A stretch of DNA of 56,246 nucleotides from a virus: the IMG/VR virus record IMGVR_UViG_3300021335_000019, positions 1 through 56,246 of that record. One strand, given 5' to 3'. Of the stretch, positions 7,106-14,437 are shown one piece after another; positions within the stretch are counted from its first letter, which is position 1; the number at the start of each line of letters is the position of its first letter. The notes below the pieces were generated by a model that worked only from the letters and a program-made list of their open reading frames with translations, ran no database searches and was not told the DNA's origin. Made by a program: the position numbers and the translations under genes.

Positions 7106-7171
7106 GTGGGTGGTGACTGGGATAATTATGCACGCTGCTCAGCCGTGTGTCGCTGTGTCGTGTGACGGTTT
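7106..7171 (-). promoter_or_regulatory. leftward promoter/leader module with AAACCG(T)CAC element
   Basis: Minus strand: AAACCGTCAC (7171-7162, inside the 3' end of the HNH gene), then ATAATTATCCCAGTC (7129-7115) with a good -10-like core, then CACCACCCAC (7115-7106) and the ATG at 7101. Confidence 0.5.
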
Positions 7172-7557
7172 GCAGGGTGGTTGTAACGCCCAAATGCTTC
7201 TCTGGTGCGGTGAATGGCCGAATGGCATTCAGCACAAACGATCTGCACGTTATCGCGCGTGTCTTCGCCGCCATGCTGCACCTCGATGATGTGATGCGCT
7301 TGTAGCACCACCGCTGGCCGCAGGCTTTTAAGTAGCTGTCGGTTCCGTAGGCATGTCCAGCAGAAATCACGCATACCCTCAGGCACCAGCTCGAACAAGT
7401 CAGGGTTGACCTTCCGCCTTGCTGTTTTCTGGTCTGATGGCTTGGCAATCCAGCGGTGGCCGTGGACAGCGCAGCGGATCTCGCCGTAATGCTGCGTATC
7501 AGATCGCAGCCTGAACGGACTCTCGGCCCCGCATTTAGGGCATGGCATTGTTTCCAT
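7126..7557 (-). CDS. HNH endonuclease-like protein
   Basis: A 143-aa protein. The HNH/zinc core is near residues 90-120: HHIIEVQHGG (catalytic His pair), a spaced Asn (RDNVQIVC), and CAEC-H completing the zinc site with the CWTC pair near residue 68. An extra N-terminal zinc ribbon (CPKCG at 5-9 with a later C-x-x-H) may give DNA contact. It is the first leftward gene after the bidirectional promoter at 7583-7615, so it is probably expressed early. It could be a homing nuclease or a phage DNA-processing nuclease; the context does not decide. Confidence 0.82.
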   Translation of the reverse strand: METMPCPKCGAESPFRLRSDTQHYGEIRCAVHGHRWIAKPSDQKTARRKVNPDLFELVPEGMRDFCWTCLRNRQLLKSLRPAVVLQAHHIIEVQHGGEDTRDNVQIVCAECHSAIHRTREAFGRYNHPANRHTTQRHTAEQRA

Positions 7558-7582
7558 AGGTCACTGCATAGCAGCGTGTGCC

Positions 7583-7615
7583 TTGCCATCGTATCACAAT
7601 GGGATACAATGGCAA
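7583..7615. promoter_or_regulatory. palindromic divergent promoter/operator
   Basis: Arms 7583-7595 and 7603-7615 pair at 12 of 13 positions (TTGCCATCGTATC against GATACAATGGCAA). On the plus strand this gives TTGCCA, 16 nt, TACAAT (7583-7588, 7605-7610). On the minus strand it gives TTGCCA, 16 nt, TACGAT (7615-7610, 7593-7588). It therefore serves the ribbon-helix-helix/primase genes rightward and the HNH gene leftward, and it has the twofold symmetry expected of an operator for a dimeric repressor. Confidence 0.7.
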
Positions 7616-7632
7616 GGCATGGCCGGTCCCAC

Positions 7633-7776
7633 ATGCCGTTAGCTCGCCCCATTCCGCTTCGGCTCACGCCTGAGCAGCTGCGCTGGCTTGATGCCTGGCG
7701 TGGCAAAACCCTCTCCCGCAATGCCGCCATCAGAGTGCTATTGCAGCAAGCGATACAGCAGCAGGAGCACGCGTGA
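7633..7776 (+). CDS. ribbon-helix-helix (Arc/CopG-type) DNA-binding protein
   Basis: A 47-aa protein starting MPLARPIPLRLTPEQLRWLD. The short N-terminal strand with alternating residues (IPLRLT) followed by two helices (PEQLRWLDAWRG, then SRNAAIRVLLQQA) is the ribbon-helix-helix layout, and the size is right. An alternative in-frame ATG at 7609 lies inside the promoter palindrome and is less likely. Its position 17 bp from the palindrome suggests autorepression of the divergent early promoters. Its stop overlaps the GTG of the primase gene (GTGA). Confidence 0.75.
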   Translation: MPLARPIPLRLTPEQLRWLDAWRGKTLSRNAAIRVLLQQAIQQQEHA

Positions 7777-9884
7777 ACCTGATACAAGAACTCTCCCGCT
7801 TGCCGGATGATTGGGGTTTTGTCGCCGTTGATGGCAAGAAACGGCCATATCAAGACGGCTGGCAGAACAACCCGCTCACAAAAGAAACCCTCACCGCTGA
7901 GTTGGAATCCGGGCGCGCTCGCGCTATCGGCGTGTGTTGCGGTGTCCATTCCGGTGGTTTGCTGTTCTTGGATCACGACGGCAAATCCGCCAGCACCTTG
8001 CTCGCTAATTGGGGTTGCCCGCTTTCATCGCTGCCACGCAGCTGGGTGGTCAAGTCCGGTCGTGATGGCCGGATGCAGATCATTTATCGCGTACCCGAGG
8101 AGTATCGGGACAGCATCGCCACGCGTAAGTTCAAGACCGGCGTCATTGATGATGAAGGTAAAGCCGAACAGATCGAGCTGCGATGGAATGGCTGCCAGTC
8201 AGTAGTAGCCGGCGCGCACCCTTTGACCAATGGTTACTTCTGGGTGAAAGGCCACGGCCCCGGCGATCGAGACATAGCCGAGGCGCCGCTGTGTCTCATC
8301 GAGAAAATGCTCAAGCCAAAGCCGCAGCCGGTGCCCGTCGCGCAGCGGTCGCAGCTTGCGTTGCCGTCAGGTGACAGCGATTCCAATCGCGCGCGGTCAT
8401 TCCTTGCAGTACTCAGCGCAGCGCGGGCTGATGACTATGACGATTGGATACAGGTTGGTATGGCGCTGCACAGCGTCGGTGATGACTCATTACTAGATGA
8501 TTGGGAGCAGTGGTCCGCGCAATCTGCCAAGAACAAACCCAGTGACTGCCAGCGCAAATGGCGCAGCTTCAAGAAGTCCGGCATCACGCTTGGCACCCTT
8601 GGTGAGATGGCTAAAAAAGATGGCTGGCAGTCACCACGGCAGCGGTTAGTGCAAGTGCTGCCGCCTGTGATGGCCACTGCTGGTGGTAGTAGTGATGGCG
8701 ATGACGACAGCGATGGCAGCCGCATCCCAGCACCAACGCTCGACAAGCCATCCAAGCTCGAAGCAGCTGAGTTGTTGATCTTGCTACGGGACAAAATCCG
8801 TGACATCAAATACAACCTCTTCACTCAGGAGATTGAAGTCAACGGCAAACCCGTCGAAGGCGCTGATCGGTATTACCTCAGGCTTGCTGAGATGGGTTTC
8901 AAAGTTTCCAAAGAGCTAGCGATCGATTGCCTGGTCCAAGTCGCCAATGAGAACCAATACGACCCAGTGCGGCAATACCTCGAATATGTTGCCGCCAATG
9001 TCGAGCCAACCTACATCGATCGACTGGCGACCACTTACCTGCGGCCTGAAGATGAGGCAACCAGTGAAGAACCAACGATCTATGACGAGATGCTGAAACG
9101 CACCTTGATCGGTGCTGTAGCTCGTGCATTCAACCCAGGCTGCAAACACGACACCGCATGTGTACTCATGGGTGATCAAGGTGCTTACAAATCCAGCTTC
9201 TGGCAGTGTCTCGGTGGGCAGTTTTTTAGCGATGCTTTAGGTGACATCAGCACTAAAGATGACATCATGGTGCTACACCGCTCCTGGATTATGGAGTGGG
9301 CAGAACTTGATCACATCACAAATCGTAAGCACGCAGGGCAAGTAAAAGCCTTCTTATCTCAAGGCGTTGATTTACTGCGTGTGCCATACGGTAAAGCCGT
9401 TGAGTCATTCCCGCGCCGTGGAATCATTGTCGGTACAACAAACAAAACCGCTGGGTTCTTGGTTGATGAAACCGGCAACCGTCGCTTCTGGGTCATACCC
9501 ACAACCAAGACGCAGACGAATCAAATCAACACCGCAGCGCTGCTGCTGGAACGCGATGCGATCTGGTCCGCTGCTGTTAACGCATACCAGAACAATGAGA
9601 CCAATCGTTTACCGCAAACCATGGAGAATATGGTCAATGAAGAGAATACCAACTACGTTGTTGATTCGCCTTGGCGTGCACCAATACAGGAGTATCTTGC
9701 CCGTCGTAAATGTACAGATGTATTGACGATTGAAGAGGTCTTAACGCATGGCATCAAGAAGCCGGTCGAGCGTCAGACCCGTGCGGATCAAATGCAGGTT
9801 GGGTCCATCCTCAAGGATTTGGGCCTCGTGAAGCGTCGTGAGTCATCAGGGCGGCGCAGATGGCACTACAAAACGTCCAACTAG
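7773..9884 (+). CDS. PrimPol / PriCT-2 / VapE-type primase-helicase
   Basis: A 703-aa multidomain replication protein, GTG start overlapping the upstream stop. Residues about 10-180 form a bifunctional primase-polymerase domain: the DHD metal site in LLFLDHDGKS, then SGRDGR, then QIELRW and HP. Residues about 210-285 match the PriCT-2 linker (DYDDWIQVGMALH, then DCQRKWRSF). Residues about 420-640 are a VapE/D5-like AAA+ helicase with Walker A MGDQGAYKSS near 464-473 (Tyr replaces the usual Gly) and Walker B-like IMEWAELD, followed by an arginine-finger-like GNRRFW. The C-terminus is a small winged-helix-like tail. It primes and unwinds at the phage origin; the iteron-rich gap lies immediately downstream. 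Confidence 0.88.
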   Translation: MNLIQELSRLPDDWGFVAVDGKKRPYQDGWQNNPLTKETLTAELESGRARAIGVCCGVHSGGLLFLDHDGKSASTLLANWGCPLSSLPRSWVVKSGRDGRMQIIYRVPEEYRDSIATRKFKTGVIDDEGKAEQIELRWNGCQSVVAGAHPLTNGYFWVKGHGPGDRDIAEAPLCLIEKMLKPKPQPVPVAQRSQLALPSGDSDSNRARSFLAVLSAARADDYDDWIQVGMALHSVGDDSLLDDWEQWSAQSAKNKPSDCQRKWRSFKKSGITLGTLGEMAKKDGWQSPRQRLVQVLPPVMATAGGSSDGDDDSDGSRIPAPTLDKPSKLEAAELLILLRDKIRDIKYNLFTQEIEVNGKPVEGADRYYLRLAEMGFKVSKELAIDCLVQVANENQYDPVRQYLEYVAANVEPTYIDRLATTYLRPEDEATSEEPTIYDEMLKRTLIGAVARAFNPGCKHDTACVLMGDQGAYKSSFWQCLGGQFFSDALGDISTKDDIMVLHRSWIMEWAELDHITNRKHAGQVKAFLSQGVDLLRVPYGKAVESFPRRGIIVGTTNKTAGFLVDETGNRRFWVIPTTKTQTNQINTAALLLERDAIWSAAVNAYQNNETNRLPQTMENMVNEENTNYVVDSPWRAPIQEYLARRKCTDVLTIEEVLTHGIKKPVERQTRADQMQVGSILKDLGLVKRRESSGRRRWHYKTSN

Positions 9885-10095
9885 GCGGTTGGACGCCCAG
9901 ACCTATTGGCATGACTGGCGTTTTGGCCGTCCTACCGTCGTCCCGTCCTCCTTAGCGTCCAAGAGTTTCCTAACGCTCCCCTTCCCCCTCTTTTAAGCAT
10001 ACTTTAGTTAGTAGGTTAGGTTAGTAGGACGGATAGACAAAACCAGTGATAGCAAGGCGTCTCACCGTCCTAACCCCTGAAAACAGGTTGGACGG
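9874..10095. other. candidate replication origin with iteron-like boxes
   Basis: The gap between the primase-helicase and the next gene holds at least eight copies of an NCGTCCWAN-type box in both orientations: 9874-9881, 9888-9895, 9927-9936, 9943-9951, 9955-9963, 10024-10032, 10065-10075 and 10087-10095. The first pair forms a perfect 8-bp hairpin across the primase stop codon. A pyrimidine tract (9977-9992) and an AT-rich GTTAG-repeat tract (10003-10024) lie in the middle, as in iteron origins with an unwinding element. It could instead be a regulatory operator array. Confidence 0.5.
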
Positions 10096-10134
10096 CGCCG
10101 TTCTGCTACCATTCAGCCGTTCACAGCTCCATTG

Positions 10135-10377
10135 ATGATTAGAACCGAGGTCAAATTTCATGCTGATGATTTACAACACCTGGACCAGCAAGCCGCAGCT
10201 GTTGGCAAGACCCGATCGGCGTTCATCCGTGATCGCGCCCTTGCACGTCTCACTACGGCGGAGTACCATCGCCTAGTCTCGGCTGTGGCGCGTCGTATGA
10301 ATGGCGACCTCAACCGCAGACAAGTTGAAACTGTTACCGCATTTGTTGTTAATGAAATTCATCGCATCGCAGGCTGA
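10135..10377 (+). CDS. ribbon-helix-helix-like regulator
   Basis: An 80-aa protein starting MIRTEVKFHADDLQHLDQQA. The N-terminal strand RTEVKFH followed by two helices (DDLQHLDQQAAAVG, then TRSAFIRDRALARL) is the CopG/MetJ-type pattern, with a helical extension (residues 45-80) that may help it dimerise. It is the first gene after the iteron-rich gap, so those boxes may be its operators as well as, or instead of, an origin. ATG at 10135; a TTG three bases earlier is also possible. It overlaps the sliding-clamp gene by 26 nt. Confidence 0.7.
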   Translation: MIRTEVKFHADDLQHLDQQAAAVGKTRSAFIRDRALARLTTAEYHRLVSAVARRMNGDLNRRQVETVTAFVVNEIHRIAG

Positions 10378-11401
10378 TCTTTCGTCAGCACTCAAAACAA
10401 TCTCACGTGCAATCGGCAATGGCCGCACTCATAAAGTGCTCGCTGGTGCGCTACTCACCGCTACAGACGATGGCAACCTCACGATCACTGGTTACGACCT
10501 AGAGCTTGGTATCACGACCGTCATCACCGCCAGCGTCGATACACCCGGCAGCATCGTCATTCCGCATCGACTGCTATCGGAGATCACAAGCCGCCTTGAT
10601 GGCGCTCTGACGGTCGCCACCGCTGATGATGGTTATCGCTGCACCATTGCATCCACAAGCGGCTCCTACAGCCTCTCGTGTGACGCTGCGGACGATTTTC
10701 CTGACCTGCCGACACTGGAAGCCGCCACAGGTGCTTGCATGGCGCTGCAAGGTGTACTGCCGGCGGTGCTGCCTGCATCCTCCACGGATGAGTCCAAAGC
10801 CATCCTGCAAGGTGTACGCGTCGTCTGCGATGGTGCAGCGTGCAGCCTTACCGCAACCGATGGCCATCGCCTTGTGATGCGATCCGTTGACAGCGACACA
10901 CCAGCCATGGCGCTCACTGTTCCCGCACGCGCCATGGCGTTATTGCGCGAACCCGTCACCGTTGCCAGCGATGATGCTCACGTCAGCTTCACCGCAGGTG
11001 ACACCACCATCACCAGCAGGGTCCTGACCGGCACTTACCCCAACGTTGCGCAGCTAGTTCCCGAACGGTTTGACTACACCGCAACCATTGACCGCGTTGC
11101 TTTCCTGCGTGCATTGGAACGCGTTGCTGTCATCGCTGACAGCCACAACTCCGTGGTCAGGCTCACTGATGGCAAGCTCACTGCTGAAACCGAAACCAGC
11201 AGCGGTGCGGAATCCATCGCGGTTGATGGTGAACTGCCTGACATCGCCGCCAACGTGCACTACCTGCTCGATGGCGTCAAAGGCTTCACTGGCAGTCAGC
11301 TGCAGATCCGCGCTAACACCAGCACCACACCCGTGGTGATTGCAGATCCTGATGATGTTGTTAATATTTACTTAGTTATGCCTGTTCAGGTGAAGTCCTG
11401 A
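10352..11401 (+). CDS. dnaN: DNA polymerase III beta-type sliding clamp
   Basis: A 349-aa protein starting MKFIASQADLSSALKTISRA, close to bacterial DnaN length (about 366) with its three-domain repeat. Recognisable blocks: ALKTISRAIGNGRTHKVLAGALLTA near the N-terminus, the domain-2 stretch ATDGHRLVMR around 180-190, and a domain-3 segment with RVAVIADSHNSVVRL. The C-terminal core YLVMPVQ matches the conserved end of the beta clamp (YLVMPMR), extended by a few residues. The homodimeric ring tethers DNA polymerase to DNA. I find no phage DNA polymerase in the genome, so it probably recruits host Pol III. Confidence 0.93.
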   Translation: MKFIASQADLSSALKTISRAIGNGRTHKVLAGALLTATDDGNLTITGYDLELGITTVITASVDTPGSIVIPHRLLSEITSRLDGALTVATADDGYRCTIASTSGSYSLSCDAADDFPDLPTLEAATGACMALQGVLPAVLPASSTDESKAILQGVRVVCDGAACSLTATDGHRLVMRSVDSDTPAMALTVPARAMALLREPVTVASDDAHVSFTAGDTTITSRVLTGTYPNVAQLVPERFDYTATIDRVAFLRALERVAVIADSHNSVVRLTDGKLTAETETSSGAESIAVDGELPDIAANVHYLLDGVKGFTGSQLQIRANTSTTPVVIADPDDVVNIYLVMPVQVKS

Positions 11402-11571
11402 TGCCCGAGCGATTCTGGTACGTGCTACAACCCGATGGCACGTACCAGGTCAATCTTGCCATCACTGCCACGACTTACGTCAGCAGTATGCACCTGATCG
11501 ATGAAAAACGTAAGCAACTGCTAAAATCAATTCATGAAACTAGCGCGTCGTCACTACAAACTCAACGATGA
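11401..11571 (+). CDS. hypothetical protein (56 aa)
   Basis: ORF starting MPERFWYVLQPDGTYQVNLA, with its ATG overlapping the clamp stop (TGATG) and its end overlapping the small terminase gene by 38 nt. The N-terminal part looks like a short beta sheet (WYVLQPDGTYQVNLAIT) and the C-terminal part a charged helix. I do not recognise it. The coupling to the clamp gene supports translation. Confidence 0.5.
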   Translation: MPERFWYVLQPDGTYQVNLAITATTYVSSMHLIDEKRKQLLKSIHETSASSLQTQR

Positions 11572-12016
11572 AGTCATCAATAAGGTGCGCTTTCTCGCTG
11601 AGTTTGGCGCGCCGTTAGAGCACATCGCGTCTGCTGTTGGTGTTAGTTATGAGGCGCTGAATAAGTGGATAAAAAACGCAAAAACCCACAACAATCCCAC
11701 TGACCTTGAGGTACGACTTTTACAGGCTGTTAATGAAGGACGTGCCGCAGGTGGTCTGAGGTTAGTAAGTAAAATCGCAGAATCTGCTGATAAAGGAGAA
11801 ACCAAAGACGCGCAATGGTTGCTCACACATGCACCGGCATACCGCAAACATTACAGCGATAATGCAGCCGTGACACGTGCACGCGCGGAAGGTATCGAAG
11901 CAGCTGTTGCTGCAATCGCAGAGGCCGGTTTAACACCAGATCAGGAACGTATGGTGCTATTGCGTATCCAAGCAAAAACCGGTCAGCAGTTGCTGCCAGC
12001 TGATGAGGAAAGGTAA
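11534..12016 (+). CDS. terS: terminase small subunit
   Basis: A 160-aa protein starting MKLARRHYKLNDEVI. A helix-turn-helix lies at about residues 22-47 (APLEHIASAVGVSYEALNKW), as in DNA-recognising small terminases. A helical central part for oligomerisation and a C-terminal segment contacting the large subunit follow. It binds the packaging site and regulates TerL. It overlaps the TerL start by 14 nt. There is no clear Shine-Dalgarno before the ATG. A TAAAAT at 11522-11527 sits so close that a leaderless transcript is possible. Confidence 0.85.
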   Translation: MKLARRHYKLNDEVINKVRFLAEFGAPLEHIASAVGVSYEALNKWIKNAKTHNNPTDLEVRLLQAVNEGRAAGGLRLVSKIAESADKGETKDAQWLLTHAPAYRKHYSDNAAVTRARAEGIEAAVAAIAEAGLTPDQERMVLLRIQAKTGQQLLPADEER

Positions 12017-13361
12017 CGCGATCTTTGCACGGCTTGCGGAGCTGCAGGTTGCGGTACTCGATCGAGCCGAAGACTTTGACCTCGACGCCACATTGCAACA
12101 GATCCATAGTGACCTGCATCCTGGGCAGCTGGATTTCGTAACCGATAGCAGCACTGAGATCATTGGCGTCAGTGCTGGTTATGGCGCTGGCAAAACCAGA
12201 GCATTATGCGCCAAGGCGGTGACACTAGCCGCGGCCAATCAAGGATTCATCGGTACGGTGATGGAGCCAACTGGCCCATTGATTCGTGACATCTGGCAGA
12301 CCGATTTCGACAGCTTCCTTGAAAATTACGGCATCCCATATACCTTCAGAGCATCACCATTGCCTGAATATGTCCTGCACTTACCGGGAGGCGATACGAA
12401 GATTCTGTGTCGTAGCTTCGAGAATTGGTCGCGCATCATTGGCTTGAATCTTGCATGGGTACTGGCCGACGAGATCGATACCGTAACGCCAAGTATCGCT
12501 GATCGCGCATTCCCGAAAATCCTCGGTCGATTGCGATCTGGTAATGTGCGGCAGTTTGGCGCTGCATCAACGCCTGAGGGTTTTAGGTTCCTCTGGAAGA
12601 CATTCGCCAGCGATGAAGCTAAAGCGCGCAGTGACCGAAGGCTGATCAAGATGAAAACCACGGACAACCCGCATCTTCCTGCGGATTTCGTGGAACGCCT
12701 TGAAGCAAATTACGATCCAACATTACTGAAAAGCTATCTTCTCGGAGAGTTTGTCAATCTCGCCACTGGCAGCGTTTATGATCGCTTCGATCGCAGCAAG
12801 CATGTATTCAGCGAACAACCGGACATCAGCCGCGAATCGCTGCGCATCGGTATTGACTTTAACGTTGGCAACACCAATGCCGTGATCGGCATTCGTAAAG
12901 GTGAACGCGCCGTTGTGGTAGATGAAGTGACCGGCATGAAAGACACCGATGCACTAGCAGCTGAGATCCGCAGGCGTTACCCGAAGCACAAGGTTTACGG
13001 ATATCCAGACGCCAGCGGCAACAACCGCAGCACTAATGCAACCCGCACTGACATTCAGATCCTGGAGTCGTATGACATCAGCAACCAATCGCCGCAATCC
13101 AACCCGCCGATCCGTGATCGCGTGAACAACGTGCAAGCGATGCTGGAAAACGGCAAAGGCCGGAACCGGCTGCAGGTGTGGCAAGGCTGCGCCAAGCTGA
13201 TCGAATGCCTGGAGCTGCAATGCTGGGACGAGAAGACCGATCTGCCCGATAAGCAGTCTGGCTTCGACCATCTCAACGACTGCCTAGGTTATTGGCTGCA
13301 TCGCGACTTCTCCATGCTGCACAAGCAGGCAGGCCGCGGCACGGGAATCAGGCTTTACTGA
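12003..13361 (+). CDS. terL: terminase large subunit
   Basis: A 452-aa packaging motor. Walker A is GYGAGKT at 59-65, Walker B is VLADEID near 155, and the coupling motif with the Ser/Thr-rich AASTPEG follows near 180. The RNase H-like nuclease half has the acidic residues IDFNVGN near 284, a second acidic site DASGNN around 340, and the C-terminal DHLNDCLGYWL near 425. It translocates DNA into the prohead through the portal and cuts concatemers. The family resembles the Terminase_6-type large subunits of siphophages. The head genes follow after an early-type gene insert. Confidence 0.95.
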   Translation: MRKGNAIFARLAELQVAVLDRAEDFDLDATLQQIHSDLHPGQLDFVTDSSTEIIGVSAGYGAGKTRALCAKAVTLAAANQGFIGTVMEPTGPLIRDIWQTDFDSFLENYGIPYTFRASPLPEYVLHLPGGDTKILCRSFENWSRIIGLNLAWVLADEIDTVTPSIADRAFPKILGRLRSGNVRQFGAASTPEGFRFLWKTFASDEAKARSDRRLIKMKTTDNPHLPADFVERLEANYDPTLLKSYLLGEFVNLATGSVYDRFDRSKHVFSEQPDISRESLRIGIDFNVGNTNAVIGIRKGERAVVVDEVTGMKDTDALAAEIRRRYPKHKVYGYPDASGNNRSTNATRTDIQILESYDISNQSPQSNPPIRDRVNNVQAMLENGKGRNRLQVWQGCAKLIECLELQCWDEKTDLPDKQSGFDHLNDCLGYWLHRDFSMLHKQAGRGTGIRLY

Positions 13362-13413
13362 GCCAGCTGCAAAACCTGCACACAACGCGGCAAAGCAGAG
13401 ATTAGCTGGTGCA

Positions 13414-13454
13414 TACTTAAGGAGTCAGGGGGAGACCCCACCACACACAGACAA
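13414..13454 (+). promoter_or_regulatory. promoter and GAGA-tetraloop leader, copy 1
   Basis: A -10-like TACTTA (13414-13419) is followed 8 nt later by GGGG-GAGA-CCCC (13428-13439), then ACCACACACAGACAA and the ATG at 13455. No convincing -35 is visible. The hairpin stem differs from copies 2 and 3 but still pairs. Confidence 0.6.
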
Positions 13455-13634
13455 ATGACCTTCGACACCGCAGCCTTCACCGCCAAAGCCAACCAGCTCA
13501 ACAACGAAGACCTGATTGCTGGCTTTGTCGCGATCTATCACGTCGGCGCACAAGCTGCTATCGATGCCTATATCGACGTCTTGGTTGACCGCATCGGCTT
13601 TGACAAGACCAACGCCATCATCTTCAACCTCTGA
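13455..13634 (+). CDS. hypothetical small protein (59 aa)
   Basis: ORF starting MTFDTAAFTAKANQLNNEDL, mostly helical and acidic, with no recognised domain. It is the first of three small genes, each with its own GAGA-tetraloop leader, placed between the terminase and the dNMP kinase. The strong, repeated leader suggests high or early expression. Confidence 0.65.
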   Translation: MTFDTAAFTAKANQLNNEDLIAGFVAIYHVGAQAAIDAYIDVLVDRIGFDKTNAIIFNL

Positions 13635-13651
13635 TCACCTGGGCCCAGTGG

Positions 13652-13716
13652 TTGACAATACCCCTGGGCATACCCAATAATATGAACAAGCCCGAGAGGG
13701 CACCACACACAGACAA
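13652..13716 (+). promoter_or_regulatory. promoter and GAGA-tetraloop leader, copy 2
   Basis: TTGACA (13652-13657), an 18-nt spacer, AATAAT (13676-13681), exactly 8 nt, then GCCC-GAGA-GGGC (13690-13701), ACCACACACAGACAA, and the ATG at 13717. Transcription should start at or next to the hairpin. Confidence 0.72.
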
Positions 13717-13944
13717 ATGACCCTGATCGAAACCACCAACAACGGCACCTTCTTCACCCTTACCACTGAAAAGGGCAACACTGTTGAGGTCAGCACCGCT
13801 AACGGTCAATGCACCGTCTACATCAAGCAGAATGGCAGCCGCCGCCTCAGCTACGGCAAGACCTTCCGCTCTGTTGCTGAAGCTGCCGAGAACTACAAGC
13901 GCCAAGACATCAAGAGTGCCCTCTACGCACTGGCAGAGGCTTGA
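13717..13944 (+). CDS. hypothetical small protein (75 aa)
   Basis: ORF starting MTLIETTNNGTFFTLTTEKG. The first 50 residues alternate polar and hydrophobic positions as in a small beta sheet (TVEVSTANGQCTVYIKQNG). They are followed by a helix FRSVAEAAENYKRQDIK. It resembles in layout the 62-aa product of the next gene, so the two may be diverged paralogues with a beta-sheet-plus-helix fold. Function unknown. Confidence 0.68.
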   Translation: MTLIETTNNGTFFTLTTEKGNTVEVSTANGQCTVYIKQNGSRRLSYGKTFRSVAEAAENYKRQDIKSALYALAEA

Positions 13945-14034
13945 GCCCCTGCCGGGGAGCCTGCAATACAACAGCGCGTGACGCGTAAATACAGGGCACG
14001 TTGTGGCGTGATCCATACCCCGGCAACCAATCCA

Positions 14035-14066
14035 GCAACCTGCACAAGCATGGTTGAGCAGGTTGC
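14035..14066. repeat. 9-bp inverted repeat over a promoter -35
   Basis: GCAACCTGC (14035-14043) and GCAGGTTGC (14058-14066) pair perfectly with a 14-nt loop and overlap the TTGAGC at 14054-14059. It could be an operator or the terminator stem of the upstream gene, but no T tract follows. Confidence 0.5.
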
Positions 14067-14119
14067 ACCATGGCCCGATAATTAGTTCAAGCCCGAGAGG
14101 GCACCACACACACAAGCAA
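14054..14119 (+). promoter_or_regulatory. promoter and GAGA-tetraloop leader, copy 3
   Basis: TTGAGC (14054-14059), a 17-nt spacer, GATAAT (14077-14082), exactly 8 nt, then GCCC-GAGA-GGGC (14091-14102), ACCACACACACAAGCAA and the ATG at 14120. Confidence 0.7.
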
Positions 14120-14308
14120 ATGATCACCTTCACCACCCAGTCCACTCACCACTCCGTCACCAGCAACGGCATCTCCATCGGCATGGTTTATTTGACCCGT
14201 GAAGCTGCTGAAACCGCTGCTGAGCACCTGAACAAAGAGTGGAAAGGCAAGCGCACCTTCGGCGTCAAATCCTGGGAAGCCGAGACTTTCACTTCTCACG
14301 ACGGCTGA
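14120..14308 (+). CDS. hypothetical small protein (62 aa)
   Basis: ORF starting MITFTTQSTHHSVTSNGISI. I chose the ATG at 14120 because the leader hairpin and CACCACACACA tract lie directly upstream; the longer frame starts inside the promoter. The layout is beta strands, then the helix TREAAETAAEHLNKEW, then a basic strand, similar to its neighbour at 13717. No known family. It is closed by a strong intrinsic terminator at 14329. Confidence 0.68.
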   Translation: MITFTTQSTHHSVTSNGISIGMVYLTREAAETAAEHLNKEWKGKRTFGVKSWEAETFTSHDG

Positions 14309-14328
14309 TCCCCACAACGCCGACCATC

Positions 14329-14351
14329 GCCCGGCTCACCGCCGGGCTTTT
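14329..14351 (+). terminator. intrinsic terminator, rightward
   Basis: A 7-bp perfect stem GCCCGGC/GCCGGGC (14329-14335 and 14341-14347) with a 5-nt loop is followed by TTTT. It lies 20 nt after the stop of the 62-aa gene. Confidence 0.85.
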
Positions 14352-14407
14352 CTGCAGACCATTAGCGGGAGTGTCACACTACACGACGCAGCACTGCACT
14401 GCTGGGT

Positions 14408-14437
14408 CATAATGCCACCAGTCACCACCACCCACCG
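14408..14437 (+). promoter_or_regulatory. rightward copy of the CAGTC-CACCACCC leader
   Basis: CATAAT (14408-14413) is followed by GCCACCAGTCACCACCACCCACCG directly before the ATG at 14438. This is the same order (AT-rich -10, CAGTC, CACCACCC) seen upstream of leftward genes, here on the opposite strand. Confidence 0.5.

Noticed and set aside
7098-7976. 292-codon minus-strand frame across the divergent promoter
   Set aside because: It overlaps the HNH gene, promoter palindrome and RHH gene in another frame. Composition is Cys/Arg/Ser-rich and unlike a real protein.
13624-14145. 173-codon minus-strand frame over the small-gene leaders
   Set aside because: It runs antisense through two hairpin leaders and two well-supported plus-strand genes. 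Its hydrophobic Cys-rich start is an artefact.
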